In this document: positions 1-9,029 of the stretch, in pieces
Layout: the number at the start of each line of letters is the position of its first letter
Numbering within the stretch: position 1 is the first letter of the stretch
NCBI RefSeq assembly: GCF_002887815.1
Contig: NZ_PDHO01000001.1
Coordinates: 124,001-188,000 of the forward strand
From: Mycobacterium sp. ENV421
GTDB taxonomy: Bacteria; Actinomycetota; Actinomycetes; Mycobacteriales; Mycobacteriaceae
DNA length: 64,000 bases
Reading direction: 5' to 3'
The notes under the pieces: model-generated
The model's input: the letters and a program-made list of their open reading frames with translations, nothing else
The model's database searches: none
What the model was told of the DNA's origin: nothing
Made by a program: the position numbers and the translations under genes

Positions 1-188
1 CGGCGAACGCGTTGAACCTCGAGCAGGTCGTCATCGACAAGATGAGTCAACTGACCGAGGAGGAGTACGAGTCGATCCTGCGGCCGGTGTTCAAGGATGA
101 CGAGCCCTTGATGATCGCGGTCGGCGCGGTGCTCGGCGGCGTGGTCGGTGAGCTTCAGGTGCAGATCATCGAATTCTTCACCCACTGA
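1..188 (+). CDS. DUF445 family protein, C-terminal fragment (cut by window edge)
   Basis: An open frame enters from the left edge (first whole codon at position 3) and stops at TGA 186-188, giving the last 61 residues of a protein. The segment has acidic LTEEEYESIL, then FKDDEPLMIAVGAVLGGVVG, then a short amphipathic end. A late hydrophobic GAVLGG helix of this kind is how DUF445 (YheB-like) membrane-associated proteins end. Nothing can be said about its start or promoter. The function of DUF445 proteins in actinobacteria is not established. Confidence 0.6.
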   Translation, partial: ANALNLEQVVIDKMSQLTEEEYESILRPVFKDDEPLMIAVGAVLGGVVGELQVQIIEFFTH

Positions 189-194
189 GTGCGG

Positions 195-560
195 CTACAG
201 CGCCGGAGTAGTGGGCTGCAGAACCGCGGTGGCAACAGCCTCCGCCCGCAGGTGCTCGAAGGCTTGGTAGTCCGGATCGTTGACCATGTCGACGAAGTGC
301 CGCCGGCTGGGATAGCGGAACAATGCCACCAGGTCCCAGTCGCCGCCAGCATCGGCAAGCAGGGATGGATGCCCGACGCCGCCGTACACAATCGTCACCC
401 CGTAGCGTTCCTGGATCCCGGAGCTGCTGAAGTGCTCGATGTACTCCCGGTACTTGTCCGCACCGCCGGGTGCGAAGCGCACGAGATTGAGCATCACCAC
501 CGGTGCGCTCGGATCGGCGGCGACGAACTGCTCGAGTGCGGACGTGTCGAGAGCAGACAT
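195..560 (-). CDS. DUF1330 family protein (121 aa)
   Basis: A small soluble protein with the dimeric alpha/beta (ferredoxin-like) fold seen in DUF1330. The N-terminal APVVMLNLVRFAPGG strand-and-turn, the central VYGGVGHPSL and the WDLVALFRYPSRRHFVDM segment are characteristic of that family. No signal peptide or membrane segment is present. It starts at an ATG at 560 and is transcribed away from the TetR gene beginning at 650, with 89 bp between them. That spacer contains an inverted repeat at 580-605, so the TetR protein probably represses this gene. The reaction is unknown for most members of the family. Confidence 0.8.
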   Translation of the reverse strand: MSALDTSALEQFVAADPSAPVVMLNLVRFAPGGADKYREYIEHFSSSGIQERYGVTIVYGGVGHPSLLADAGGDWDLVALFRYPSRRHFVDMVNDPDYQAFEHLRAEAVATAVLQPTTPAL

Positions 561-579
561 GGTGTTCTCCCTTGGTAAG

Positions 580-605
580 TTACTTGCTGAACAACACGCA
601 AGTTA
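580..605. promoter_or_regulatory. Inverted repeat, candidate TetR operator
   Basis: TTACTTGC at 580-587 and GCAAGTTA at 598-605 form an inverted repeat with one mismatch and a 10-nt spacer. It lies in the 89-bp divergent intergenic region between the DUF1330 gene and the TetR-type gene, where an autoregulatory operator is expected. Binding is inferred from position and symmetry. Confidence 0.5.
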
Positions 606-649
606 GTGGACGGCACTGACAAGTTCGGCCTCAGGCAGGATGACCAGGC

Positions 650-1261
650 ATGGAGGAGTTGCGATCGGCTCGCCGAACTCAGGCTGAACGTCGAGAAGAC
701 GCTCGACAACGCGTGCTGCTAGCCGCCACGGCGTTGGTTGCCGTGCACGGATCGCGCGCGGTGTCGCTGGCTGCCGTCGGCGAGGCCGCCGGGTACAGCC
801 GCGGCATCGTCCACCACCATTTCGGCAGCAAGGCGCAGTTGCTCGAGGAGCTCATCAAGTTCACCCAGACCTTCGACGTCCCGGCTGACTCGGCGACCGG
901 GCTCGGCCGGCTGACCGATTTCGTGGCGGCCTACCTGAGCGGACTGCACGAGCGGTCACCGCGCTCGGAAGCGTTCCTGAAACTCTGGACCGAATCCGCG
1001 GGTGCCGAACCGTCGCTGGCCGAGCTTTTCGCCGAGCGCGACGCGAAGTTCCGAGAAGTCCTCGCGCAGTACATCGTCGACGGGATCGACGACGGCTCCG
1101 TCCGACCCGATGTCGACCCTCAGACCACCGCCGTCGCGATCATCGGGCTGCTCCGCGGCAGCGCTCTGATGGCCTTCTCGACTGCGCGTGATGTGTCGGC
1201 GGGGGAGTTGGCTTTAGCTGCGGTGGAGGGTGTTGAACGCAGCTTGGCGGCCGGGGACTGA
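650..1261 (+). CDS. TetR/AcrR family transcriptional regulator
   Basis: A 203-residue regulator. Residues about 8-60 form the TetR DNA-binding domain (RRTQAERREDARQRVLLAAT, then the helix-turn-helix around VSLAAVGEAAGYSRGIVHHHFGSK). The rest is an all-helical ligand-binding and dimerisation domain with no recognisable ligand signature. The ATG at 650 follows a weak purine-rich stretch (GGCAGGA, 634-640). It is divergent from a DUF1330 gene and convergent with the exporter gene at 1315-2841. The inverted repeat at 580-605 is the likely operator. The ligand cannot be deduced. Confidence 0.9.
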   Translation: MEELRSARRTQAERREDARQRVLLAATALVAVHGSRAVSLAAVGEAAGYSRGIVHHHFGSKAQLLEELIKFTQTFDVPADSATGLGRLTDFVAAYLSGLHERSPRSEAFLKLWTESAGAEPSLAELFAERDAKFREVLAQYIVDGIDDGSVRPDVDPQTTAVAIIGLLRGSALMAFSTARDVSAGELALAAVEGVERSLAAGD

Positions 1262-1286
1262 CGCCTGCGGGTAACCGTCACTGCGA

Positions 1287-1307
1287 AGCCGATGTCGGGA
1301 ATCGAAC
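1287..1307 (-). repeat. Partial duplicate of tRNA-Gly 3' end (attachment-site-like)
   Basis: Twenty of 21 bases match 3044-3064, the 3' half of the T-arm plus acceptor strand and discriminator of the tRNA-Gly(CCC) gene, in the same orientation. Weaker similarity continues for about ten more bases. The copy sits between the stop codons of two convergent genes. Direct repetition of a tRNA 3' end on either side of a gene is the usual footprint of integrase-mediated insertion. No integrase gene is visible between the copies, so this is an inference. Confidence 0.5.
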
Positions 1308-1314
1308 GCGGATA

Positions 1315-2841
1315 TCAGGAGAACTGTGACACTGGCGGCGCGTCGCGCTCGCGCCGAAACAGCACCAAGGCGACAGCGATCGCCGTCAGCGGTATGACCG
1401 TCATGATCAGATTCAGCGCATCTGCCGCGTCGAGCATGCTCGAGGTTGCCTGGGAGATAACCCACGCGGTGCGCTCCGGATCGAGGGTGGCGCCACCCGC
1501 GCCGTTACCCGTTGCGCCCAGGATGTCGCCGGCCTGCCGGGCACTGATGCCGGAGCCGGCCAGCTTCGGTTCGGCGTCGCGAATGAAGAACAAGATGCCG
1601 AACATCGAGAAGAGCGCCGAACCCAGGCCGTAGAATGTTCCGCCCACTGACGCCTTCACCGCCGAGACCACACCGCCGAGGTTCGGCGGCGCGCTGGACA
1701 TCATGACCGTCGCCTGCGGTGTCTGCACGATCGCGCCGCCAATTGTCGTCAACGCGACCACCGCCCCGACGACGATGATCGAGGTGTCGATCGTGAAGGA
1801 CAGCCGCACAAGCAGACTCGCCGCCAACACTGACAGGCCCGCCACGACCACGGCGCAATTACCGAAGCGCGCGGCGGCCCGGCCGGCGCCGAGTGCAGCC
1901 AGTGCGGACAACAGCGTGGCTGGAACGAGTAACAGCGCGAACGCCCACGTCGACTGTCCACGAATGAGGATGAGGTAGAAGGTGACCATGATCATCGAGC
2001 CGCCCTGGACCAGATTGCTGGCAGCGCCCGCCGTCACTACGGCGTTGAAGCGAGGCGAGCGGAAGATTCGTAGATCCAGCGCCGGATCGTCACAGCGCAA
2101 CTCCCACCATACGAACGCTGCTGCTGCGAGGACCCCGGTCAGGATCGGTGCCATCGCCGCGCGGTCCACTCCGTTCTGCAGCACGGAGATCCCGTACGTC
2201 ACGCCGATGAGGGCGATAGCCACCAGCAGCAGGCCGGGGATGTCGGTTTTGCGGTGCGATCGTGGCGTCTCGGGAACGTATCGCACGGTGAGCACCAGAA
2301 CGAGGCTCGCGAGGACAGGCGTGACGAGAAGGCCGCTGCGCCAACCTATGTGCTCGGCCAGCAGACTGCCAACCGTCGCCGGCAGCACCCCGAAGGCGTA
2401 GACCGCGGCGAGATAGCTCGCGATCGCACCCGCCCGGCGATCGGGAGGAAAGACGGCGTTCATGATGGCCAGCGATAAACCGGCCAGGAACGCGAACGCC
2501 ACGCCGATGCAGGCTCTGGCGATCATCAGCACCGCGACGTTGGGTGCTGCCGCCCCGATGAGCCCGAACGCGACCGCACCACAAGCGCCGACGGTGAACG
2601 TCCGCCTCATGCCGTACTTGTCGCCCAGAACGCCAGCCCCTAGCACTGAGGCGGCCAGGGTCAGGGTCGCCAGAGACGACACGAAAATGGTGGTGCTGGG
2701 GGAGAACCGGAGACCATGGCGAACGATCGAGATGTTGGTCGCCAGAATTCTCAGGTCGCCAACAGCGACGGCGCTGCCCAGGGCCATGGCCACCGTCGTC
2801 ATGACGGCCGACAACCCGGTGACCTGCGTCTGCGGCCTCAC
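1315..2841 (-). CDS. MFS transporter, DHA2 (14-TM drug/proton antiporter) type
   Basis: A 508-residue integral membrane protein with about 14 hydrophobic segments, the length and layout of DHA2 exporters. The loop between TM2 and TM3 carries the MFS signature (LGDKYGMRRTF). A second TM cluster follows a short hydrophilic stretch near WWELRCDDPALDLRIFRSP, typical of the EmrB/QacA group. It probably exports lipophilic or cationic compounds with proton antiport. The start is a GTG at 2841. The gene lies between a tRNA-Gly and a partial copy of that tRNA's 3' end, so it may be a transferred cargo gene. The substrate cannot be predicted. Confidence 0.88.
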   Translation of the reverse strand: MRPQTQVTGLSAVMTTVAMALGSAVAVGDLRILATNISIVRHGLRFSPSTTIFVSSLATLTLAASVLGAGVLGDKYGMRRTFTVGACGAVAFGLIGAAAPNVAVLMIARACIGVAFAFLAGLSLAIMNAVFPPDRRAGAIASYLAAVYAFGVLPATVGSLLAEHIGWRSGLLVTPVLASLVLVLTVRYVPETPRSHRKTDIPGLLLVAIALIGVTYGISVLQNGVDRAAMAPILTGVLAAAAFVWWELRCDDPALDLRIFRSPRFNAVVTAGAASNLVQGGSMIMVTFYLILIRGQSTWAFALLLVPATLLSALAALGAGRAAARFGNCAVVVAGLSVLAASLLVRLSFTIDTSIIVVGAVVALTTIGGAIVQTPQATVMMSSAPPNLGGVVSAVKASVGGTFYGLGSALFSMFGILFFIRDAEPKLAGSGISARQAGDILGATGNGAGGATLDPERTAWVISQATSSMLDAADALNLIMTVIPLTAIAVALVLFRRERDAPPVSQFS

Positions 2842-3043
2842 CAGGCGATGCTAGACCGACGACCTACGCGATGGCCCGAAGCTGCTTCGCGGGTTGCCCG
2901 CAATTCGATTCGCTGACATTCGGGCATCTGCCATGCAACCCGAGCCGCCGTCGAGCACCTGCCCGAGAGTGCGTCCGACTCGCGCTACGGGGCCGAGGTC
3001 GGGTATCGAGCGGATCGGACAGCGTTCGCCCTGCTCACGTGAG

Positions 3044-3114
3044 AGCCGATGACGGGAATCGAACCCGCGTATTCAGCTTGGGAAGCTGATGTTCTGCCAT
3101 TGAACTACATCGGC
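3044..3114 (-). tRNA. tRNA-Gly (anticodon CCC)
   Basis: On the minus strand a 71-nt cloverleaf can be drawn. The acceptor GCCGATG pairs with CATCGGC, the D-arm has the TAGTTCAATGGCAGA pattern, and the anticodon stem TCAGC/GCTGA encloses the loop TTCCCAA (anticodon CCC). The T-arm is CGGGTTCGATTCCCG and the discriminator is T; CCA is not encoded. It reads GGG codons. It stands alone in the gap between the exporter gene and the secreted glucanase gene. Confidence 0.93.
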
Positions 3115-3287
3115 GATGGACACAGAGGTTAGCACTGCGCGCGACGGCGGTGCGACAACAGTGGGCGCGGCCCCAACAGCAAAGGGCTGAGCGCTGGGCC
3201 CAAGTCTGCAGAATCGGCATCAATCGGCTGCGATACGGCCAGGCGGGGGCATAGTCTGACTCAGCCAGCTATGTCGAACGGAACCTC

Positions 3288-5069
3288 ATGAAGCACGCCG
3301 CGCACGTTGGTTGGATCGGAGCATCCGCGGTGGCCGCCGGTATCGGCGTGGCGCTGCTCGCCAACCCCGCCACCGGTCATGCCGAGACCTCGAAGTCTGA
3401 CACGACGAGCAGTTCACGGCCCTCCCAGGCAAAAGCAACGGCGTCCAGCGCCCGAACCGTCCGGCGCCCCGCCTCGGCCACGCCCAAAGCCCGCACCGCC
3501 CCTGCCCGCGTCAAACCGGTGCCCACCGTCGACGTGCGCCGTTCTGTCCAAGCAGCCCAACGTAATTGGTACCAACGCACGTTTGAAGCCGTCACTCCGA
3601 CTTTCCCGCCGCAGATCAGATCTGAAGCACTCGATCCCGGCGAGACCAGTGACCCGTTCCCGCTCGGGGGCGTCGATACCGACGGGCGCCGACTGACCTA
3701 TGCGGTCCACGGCACCGGCACCAACGGCGGCACCCTCACGGTCTCCGGCTCCCAGGCGGCCTACACCGCCCCCGCCGACTGGAACGGCACCGACTCCTAC
3801 ACCGACACCTTCCAGGTGACCACCTCCGACTTTTGGAGTGGCCCGCACATCCACGGCCTGGCCGGCCTGGTCAACTTGCTGACGTTCGGTCTGATCGGGT
3901 CCAGCGGTCACAACGCGTCGGGCACCGTCACCGTGTCCGTCGCGCCGTACAACGCAGGCACATTCCCGGTCGACTTCGTCAACAACTCGTCGTACGACAG
4001 CGGGCAGATCTACGTCACCGTCCTCGGCCAGACCTCCAAAGATCACTGGGCCTGGGTGGATCAGAACGGAACGACACACGCGATCAACCACGAAGACGCC
4101 ACTGCGCCAGGCCACTTGGTCAAGGACGGGGTGAACTACGCGAACATGTCGTACACCCTCGGCCAGGCCGCCAACCTGCGGATGCCGCCGGACCTGCAGG
4201 GTGCCAGGATCTACGTGTCGGTCGCCCAGCCACTGTATATCGGTATCAGCCAAGACAATTCGGGCTGGACCGTGCCCGACCCCGTGGGCGTCACCAACCC
4301 CAACTACGGCACCGTCTACGACTGGTTCGAGTTCACCTTCCAGTACGGCGGAGTGCCCTTCGGCGGCAACACCACCCAGGTGGACCAGTTCGGGCTGCCG
4401 CTGAGCTTCACCCTCACCCAGGGCGCCTTCTCAGACACCCGCGGTACCACCACCACGCGGAACCAGGTGTTCACCACCTACCAGAATTCCGTACCGACCG
4501 AATTCCAGCAGCTCGTCATCAACGACGGCCAAGGCAACCCGCTGCGCATCGCCTCGCCCCGGTCCGTGCAGCCCGGTGCGCTGGCGCAGTACCTCGACGA
4601 GCCGGTCGACGATTTCTGGACCACATACAAGACCGAGCCGTTCACCTTCACCTCGCCAGGCAGCTACACCGTGACCGGCCAGGTCAACGCCAACAACCAG
4701 TTCGCCTACACCGTCACTGCGCTCAATCCCGCCGGGGTCTCGGGGAACTACGTGATGGACAAGCCGACGACAGCGCAGGTCTTCGCCGGTGACGGCCCCT
4801 TCGTCGGCACCCACGAGCAGGGCGCCTTCCTCGCCCAACTCGACGCCGCCTTCAACCGCGGGGTCGCCGCCTCGCCGGACAAGTGGGGCGACGTCGCGGC
4901 GTACTACCCCGCCGGCACGAAGTACAACTCTTATGCGAAGGTCTTCCATCAGCTCGGCCTGGACGGGAAGAACTACGGCTTCCCCTACGACGACGTGAAT
5001 GGCCAGAGTTCGGTCCTCATCCTCACCAATTCGTCACCGCCGACCGCGGTCACCATCACGATCAACTGA
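3288..5069 (+). CDS. Secreted beta-1,3-glucanase-like protein (GH64 family) with Ig/cadherin-like domain
   Basis: A 593-residue exported protein. Residues 1-32 are a signal peptide ([17 protein letters not shown], cleavage near GHA-ET). A Ser/Ala/Arg/Pro-rich linker runs to about residue 85, and a beta-rich Ig or cadherin-like domain spans about 115-225. From about 228 to the end the pattern is that of GH64 laminaripentaose-producing glucanases: [10 protein letters not shown] start, DWFEFTF with Glu348, [10 protein letters not shown] with Asp366, and [13 protein letters not shown] near the end. Glu348 and Asp366 are spaced like the GH64 catalytic pair; assigning them is my inference. The likely role is cleaving external beta-1,3-glucan. 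It ends 20 bp before dcd on the same strand. Confidence 0.82.
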   Translation: MKHAAHVGWIGASAVAAGIGVALLANPATGHAETSKSDTTSSSRPSQAKATASSARTVRRPASATPKARTAPARVKPVPTVDVRRSVQAAQRNWYQRTFEAVTPTFPPQIRSEALDPGETSDPFPLGGVDTDGRRLTYAVHGTGTNGGTLTVSGSQAAYTAPADWNGTDSYTDTFQVTTSDFWSGPHIHGLAGLVNLLTFGLIGSSGHNASGTVTVSVAPYNAGTFPVDFVNNSSYDSGQIYVTVLGQTSKDHWAWVDQNGTTHAINHEDATAPGHLVKDGVNYANMSYTLGQAANLRMPPDLQGARIYVSVAQPLYIGISQDNSGWTVPDPVGVTNPNYGTVYDWFEFTFQYGGVPFGGNTTQVDQFGLPLSFTLTQGAFSDTRGTTTTRNQVFTTYQNSVPTEFQQLVINDGQGNPLRIASPRSVQPGALAQYLDEPVDDFWTTYKTEPFTFTSPGSYTVTGQVNANNQFAYTVTALNPAGVSGNYVMDKPTTAQVFAGDGPFVGTHEQGAFLAQLDAAFNRGVAASPDKWGDVAAYYPAGTKYNSYAKVFHQLGLDGKNYGFPYDDVNGQSSVLILTNSSPPTAVTITIN

Positions 5070-5089
5070 TCCGCCGCTACGCTCGTCGC

Positions 5090-5671
5090 GTGCTGCTCTC
5101 CGATCGTGATATCCGCGCCGCCATCGCCGACGGTCGACTGGGCATCGACCCTTTCGACGACGCCCTGGTGCAACCGTCGAGCGTCGACGTGCGGCTGGAC
5201 AGCCTGTTCCGGGTGTTCAACAACACGCGCTACACCCATATCGACCCCGCCAAGCAGCAGGACGAGCTGACCAGTCTGGTCGAGCCTGCCAAAGGCGAGC
5301 CGTTCGTCCTGCATCCCGGCGAGTTCGTGCTCGGCTCGACACTGGAGTGCTGCACCCTGCCCGACGACCTCGCCGGCCGGCTCGAAGGCAAGTCGTCGCT
5401 GGGTCGGCTCGGCCTGCTGACGCACTCCACCGCGGGCTTCATCGACCCAGGCTTCTCCGGGCACATCACCCTGGAACTGTCGAACGTCGCGAACCTGCCC
5501 ATCACGCTCTGGCCGGGGATGAAAATCGGCCAGCTGTGCCTGCTGCGCCTGACCAGCCCCGCCGAAAATCCCTACGGCAGCGCCAGCGTCGGGTCCAAAT
5601 ACCAGGGTCAACGCGGCCCGACTCCGTCACGTTCGTATCAGAACTTTCTCCAGTCCGAGGCAGGCGCGTAA
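5090..5671 (+). CDS. dcd: dCTP deaminase, probably bifunctional with dUTPase activity
   Basis: A 193-residue cytosolic homotrimeric enzyme of the Dcd/dUTPase fold. It makes dUTP or, in the bifunctional mycobacterial type, dUMP directly from dCTP, supplying thymidylate synthesis. [12 protein letters not shown] at the start, [35 protein letters not shown] and [19 protein letters not shown] are the conserved nucleotide-binding and catalytic segments. The GTG at 5090 is chosen because the protein begins there in the family and its length matches; the frame is open further upstream but overlaps the glucanase gene. In M. tuberculosis the orthologue (Rv0321) also sits just before udgA. Confidence 0.96.
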   Translation: MLLSDRDIRAAIADGRLGIDPFDDALVQPSSVDVRLDSLFRVFNNTRYTHIDPAKQQDELTSLVEPAKGEPFVLHPGEFVLGSTLECCTLPDDLAGRLEGKSSLGRLGLLTHSTAGFIDPGFSGHITLELSNVANLPITLWPGMKIGQLCLLRLTSPAENPYGSASVGSKYQGQRGPTPSRSYQNFLQSEAGA

Positions 5672-5720
5672 CCTCGAATCTCCAGGGTCAGGCACCGCCC
5701 ACCAGCTAATCCGTTTGGCT

Positions 5721-5746
5721 GTAACAGCGCCGCTACCAGCGGCGAT
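5721..5746 (+). promoter_or_regulatory. Candidate promoter overlapping a small hairpin
   Basis: GTAACA at 5721-5726 and CGAT at 5743-5746 are separated by 16 nt, about 80 bp upstream of the DUF7159 gene. The pair resembles the mycobacterial SigD promoter pattern as I recall it (GTAACG, CGAT). The spacer holds a 7-bp inverted repeat (CGCCGCT at 5728-5734, AGCGGCG at 5738-5744), so it could alternatively be a weak hairpin after dcd. Confidence 0.3.
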
Positions 5747-5827
5747 GAACTTTACGGTTGAGCGGCTCTAGCCAGGTGGAGCGCAGTAACGGGTCGGGGA
5801 GATCCAGCAAACAACCTTGGAGGGGTA

Positions 5828-7612
5828 GTGGACATCGCACTCGGTGTGTCCATGACGCCGACGACGGTGCGCATGGTGCTGGTCGAAGGCGAGAAAGCCG
5901 ACGGCGTGACCGTCGATCACGATGCCTTCGACATCCAGACCGGCGAAGGTGCAGCAACCGCGGCCGATCAAGTGGTCGCGGCGATTCTCGGTACCCGGGA
6001 AAGCGCCGCCGAAGGCGGACACCGTCTGGTGTCGACTGGCGTCACGTGGACCGACCACGCCGCGGCGGCCGGACTGCGCGATGCCCTCGCGGCCCGCAAG
6101 ATCGACGACGTCACCCTGGTGTCCAAACTGCATGCCGCCGGTTCGCTGGCGCAAGCCGTCGGCCAGACCGTCGGGTACGACCGCACGGCCTTGATGTTCC
6201 TGGAGCGCGACACCGCCACCGTCTCGGTGGTGGACACCGCGACCGGCGACATCGTCAAGGTGCAGACCGAACACCTACATGCCCAGGACGCGGTCGCCGA
6301 ACTGCAGCGGATGATCGCCGGCCTGGAAGCCATCGCCGAACCGCCGCAGGGCGTGTTCGTCCTCGGCTCCGGCGTGGACGTCGCGGCGGTCAAAGCGCAG
6401 CTCGCGCAGGGCACAGTGCTGCCGGTGCACGCTCCCGACGAAGCCGAACTCGCGTTGGCCCGCGGCGCCGCGCTGGCATCCGCGGCGGCACCGCGCTACG
6501 ACGCGTCCACTGTCGGCCTGGGGTATGCCCAGGACCCCGATGGCACCACCGCAGGCAAGGTCTATCCGCCGGCTGGTGTGTACGCGGCAGGCGCGAATAC
6601 CGAGATGTCGGAAGCCGGCACCCAGATGGCCGCCGCCGGCTACATGGCCCCGCTCGGCTATAGCGAAGTGCTTGACGAGATGGACGGCGACCTCGGCTAC
6701 GACTCGGTGCCGTACGACTCGGTTTCCGAGGAACTCGACTTCGCTCCCGACGACTCCGGCCGCAAGCCGTTCCTGCTGGTCGGAAGCGCCCTGACGTCGA
6801 TCTTCGTGGTCGGCGTGGTGGCGCTGGTGATCTCGCTGGCCGTGAGCATCCGACCGACCGTCGACCAGCGGCCCAGCCCGGCCGAGGCCGTGATCGTGCC
6901 GAACAGTCAGCCGGCCGGACCCGCCGTCGAGCAGGCCGCGCCGCCGGCCCCGCCGTCGGCTCCGTCGGTGCCCGACACCATCCAGGAGCCGATCCCGGTG
7001 GTGCAGCAGGCCCCCCGGACCGTCTTCGTGACCCCGGCCCCGCAAGCCCCGGCACCGGCCCCAGCAGCCCCGGCGCCCGCTCCCGAGGCGCCCGCGCCCG
7101 TTCCGGAGGCACCGGCTCCCGCGCCGGCCCCGATCGCCCCGGTGATCCCCGCTCCGATCCTGCCGCCGCCGATCATCGTGCTGCCGCAACCGCTGCTGCC
7201 GCCGTTCCTGCGGCCGCCGCGGCAGCGGGACTACCCGTCGTACCCTTCGTCGCCGAACTACCCCTCCTATCCCTCGTCGCCGCCGCAGACGCCGACCTAC
7301 CCGTCGTCGCCTCCCACGCAGCAGCCGTCGTATCCGTCGACCCCGCCGACGCAGCAGCAGCCGCCGTCGCAGCAGCCGCAGGCGCCGGTCACGGAAGCGC
7401 CGAGTAATCCCCCTCCAGCCGCTGGTGGCTCGGGTGGTTACGGCTCGGGTGGCTCGGGTGGCTACGGTGGCGGCTCGGGCTCGGGCTCGGGTTCTAGTTC
7501 TGGTTCTGGTTCGGGTTCCGACGGTGGTTCACGCTCGGGTGATTCCGGTGGCTCGCGCAGCGGTCGCGGATCGCAAAGCCCGCTGTGGCCGTTCCCGAGT
7601 TTCGGTCACTGA
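5828..7612 (+). CDS. DUF7159-type membrane protein with Pro-rich and Gly/Ser-rich tail (Rv0312-like)
   Basis: A 594-residue mycobacterial protein. Residues 1 to about 215 form a folded domain resembling an actin/Hsp70-type ATPase half (MDIALGVSMTPTTVRMVLVE, later GVFVLGSGVDVAAVK). After an acidic linker a single transmembrane helix lies at about 314-340. Residues about 355-480 are Ala/Pro repeats, then Tyr-Pro-Ser repeats (SYPSSPNYPSYPSSP), then a Gly/Ser tail. The tail would be outside the membrane and the N-terminal domain in the cytosol. The GTG start at 5828 has a GGAGGGG ribosome site just upstream. It resembles the Pro/Thr-rich protein Rv0312. Its function is unknown. Confidence 0.75.
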   Translation: MDIALGVSMTPTTVRMVLVEGEKADGVTVDHDAFDIQTGEGAATAADQVVAAILGTRESAAEGGHRLVSTGVTWTDHAAAAGLRDALAARKIDDVTLVSKLHAAGSLAQAVGQTVGYDRTALMFLERDTATVSVVDTATGDIVKVQTEHLHAQDAVAELQRMIAGLEAIAEPPQGVFVLGSGVDVAAVKAQLAQGTVLPVHAPDEAELALARGAALASAAAPRYDASTVGLGYAQDPDGTTAGKVYPPAGVYAAGANTEMSEAGTQMAAAGYMAPLGYSEVLDEMDGDLGYDSVPYDSVSEELDFAPDDSGRKPFLLVGSALTSIFVVGVVALVISLAVSIRPTVDQRPSPAEAVIVPNSQPAGPAVEQAAPPAPPSAPSVPDTIQEPIPVVQQAPRTVFVTPAPQAPAPAPAAPAPAPEAPAPVPEAPAPAPAPIAPVIPAPILPPPIIVLPQPLLPPFLRPPRQRDYPSYPSSPNYPSYPSSPPQTPTYPSSPPTQQPSYPSTPPTQQQPPSQQPQAPVTEAPSNPPPAAGGSGGYGSGGSGGYGGGSGSGSGSSSGSGSGSDGGSRSGDSGGSRSGRGSQSPLWPFPSFGH

Positions 7613-7691
7613 CACCCGAGTTCACCCGGCGTTAGCTTCGCGCTCAGTGTCGCGATGCGGTCCCATCATCGGGGCTGCGTACAGAGGCAGT

Positions 7692-9020
7692 ATGCGTTGC
7701 ACTGTCTTTGGCACCGGGTATCTGGGCGCGACTCACGCCGCCGGAATGGCCGAGCTCGGCCACGACGTCGTCGGGATCGACATCGACCCCGGCAAGATCG
7801 CGAAACTGTCCTCGGGGGACATCCCGTTCTATGAGCCCGGACTGGCAAAGATGTTGCAGGACAACCTCTCTGCCGGTCGCCTGCAGTTCACCACCGATTA
7901 CGACGTGGCAGCAGACTTCGCCGACGTGCACTTCCTGGGCGTTGGAACTCCGCAGAAGAAGGGCGAATACGGCGCCGATCTGCGCCACGTCAACGCCGTC
8001 ATCGACGACCTGGTGCCGAGGCTGACCCGGCCGTCGGTGATCGTCGGAAAGTCAACGGTTCCAGTCGGGACCGCCGCCGCGCTGAGCCGTCGCGCCAAGG
8101 CGCTGGCCGCCGACGGCGTCGACGTCGAAGTCGCCTGGAATCCCGAGTTCCTGCGTGAGGGCTTCGCGGTGCAGGACACCCTGCACCCGGATCGGATCGT
8201 CGTTGGCGTACAACCCGATTCGCGACGTGCTGAGGCGGTGTTGCGGGAGATGTACGCCTCCCTGCTCGCCGACGGTGTGCCGTTCCTACTGACCGACCTG
8301 CAGACCGCTGAGCTGGTCAAGGTGTCCGCCAATGCCTTTCTGGCCACCAAGATCTCGTTCATCAACGCAATCTCCGAGGTGTGTGAGGCGGCCGGCGCCG
8401 ACGTCCGCGTCCTGGCCGACGCGCTGGGCCACGACCCCCGGATCGGACGGCGATTCCTCAACGCGGGACTGGGTTTCGGTGGCGGCTGCCTGCCCAAGGA
8501 CATCCGAGCCTTCATGGCCCGCGCCGGCGAGCTCGGCGCCAACCACGCGTTGACGTTCCTGCGTGAGGTGGACAGCATCAACATGCGCAGGCGCACCCGC
8601 ATGGTCGAGCTGGCCACCACCGCATGCGGGGGATCGCTGCTCGGCGCGAACGTCGCCGTGCTCGGGGCCGCGTTCAAGCCCGAATCCGACGATGTCCGGG
8701 ATTCCCCGGCGCTCAACGTCGCCGGCTTATTGCAGCTCAACGGCGCCACCGTGAACGTGTACGACCCGAAGGCGATGGAGAACTCCCAGCGCCTGTTCCC
8801 GACGTTGAACTATTCGACCTCCGCCCTGGAGGCCTGCGACCGCGCCGACGCGGTCCTGCTGCTCACCGAATGGCAGGAGTTCGTCGACATCGATCCCGAC
8901 GAGCTGGCCCAGACAGTGCGGGCCAGAGTTGTTGTCGACGGCCGCAATTGCCTGGACACTGCCCGCTGGGCCACCGCGGGATGGAAAGTTTACGCCTTGG
9001 GGCGCCCGGCGTTGACGTAG
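7692..9020 (+). CDS. udgA: UDP-glucose 6-dehydrogenase
   Basis: A 442-residue NAD-dependent enzyme that oxidises UDP-glucose to UDP-glucuronate in two steps, giving precursors for envelope sugars. The N-terminal Rossmann motif is GTGYLGATHAAGMAELGHDVVGID. The mid region has EVAWNPEFLREG, and the catalytic cysteine lies in GLGFGGGCLPKDIRAF. The C-terminal UDP-binding domain has LGAAFKPESDDVRDSPA. The ATG at 7692 gives the family's N-terminus; the frame is open further upstream only because it overlaps the Gly/Ser-rich end of the preceding gene. M. tuberculosis has udgA next to dcd; here a DUF7159 gene is inserted between them. Confidence 0.95.
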   Translation: MRCTVFGTGYLGATHAAGMAELGHDVVGIDIDPGKIAKLSSGDIPFYEPGLAKMLQDNLSAGRLQFTTDYDVAADFADVHFLGVGTPQKKGEYGADLRHVNAVIDDLVPRLTRPSVIVGKSTVPVGTAAALSRRAKALAADGVDVEVAWNPEFLREGFAVQDTLHPDRIVVGVQPDSRRAEAVLREMYASLLADGVPFLLTDLQTAELVKVSANAFLATKISFINAISEVCEAAGADVRVLADALGHDPRIGRRFLNAGLGFGGGCLPKDIRAFMARAGELGANHALTFLREVDSINMRRRTRMVELATTACGGSLLGANVAVLGAAFKPESDDVRDSPALNVAGLLQLNGATVNVYDPKAMENSQRLFPTLNYSTSALEACDRADAVLLLTEWQEFVDIDPDELAQTVRARVVVDGRNCLDTARWATAGWKVYALGRPALT

Positions 9021-9029
9021 GTTTCCTTC

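Noticed and set aside
4883..5089. An N-terminal extension of Dcd
   Set aside because: It overlaps the glucanase coding region in another frame, is not Dcd-like, and the GTG at 5090 gives the conserved N-terminus.
7425..7691. An N-terminal extension of UDP-glucose dehydrogenase
   Set aside because: It is Arg/Val-rich translation of the Gly/Ser tail of the preceding gene; the Rossmann fold begins at the ATG at 7692.
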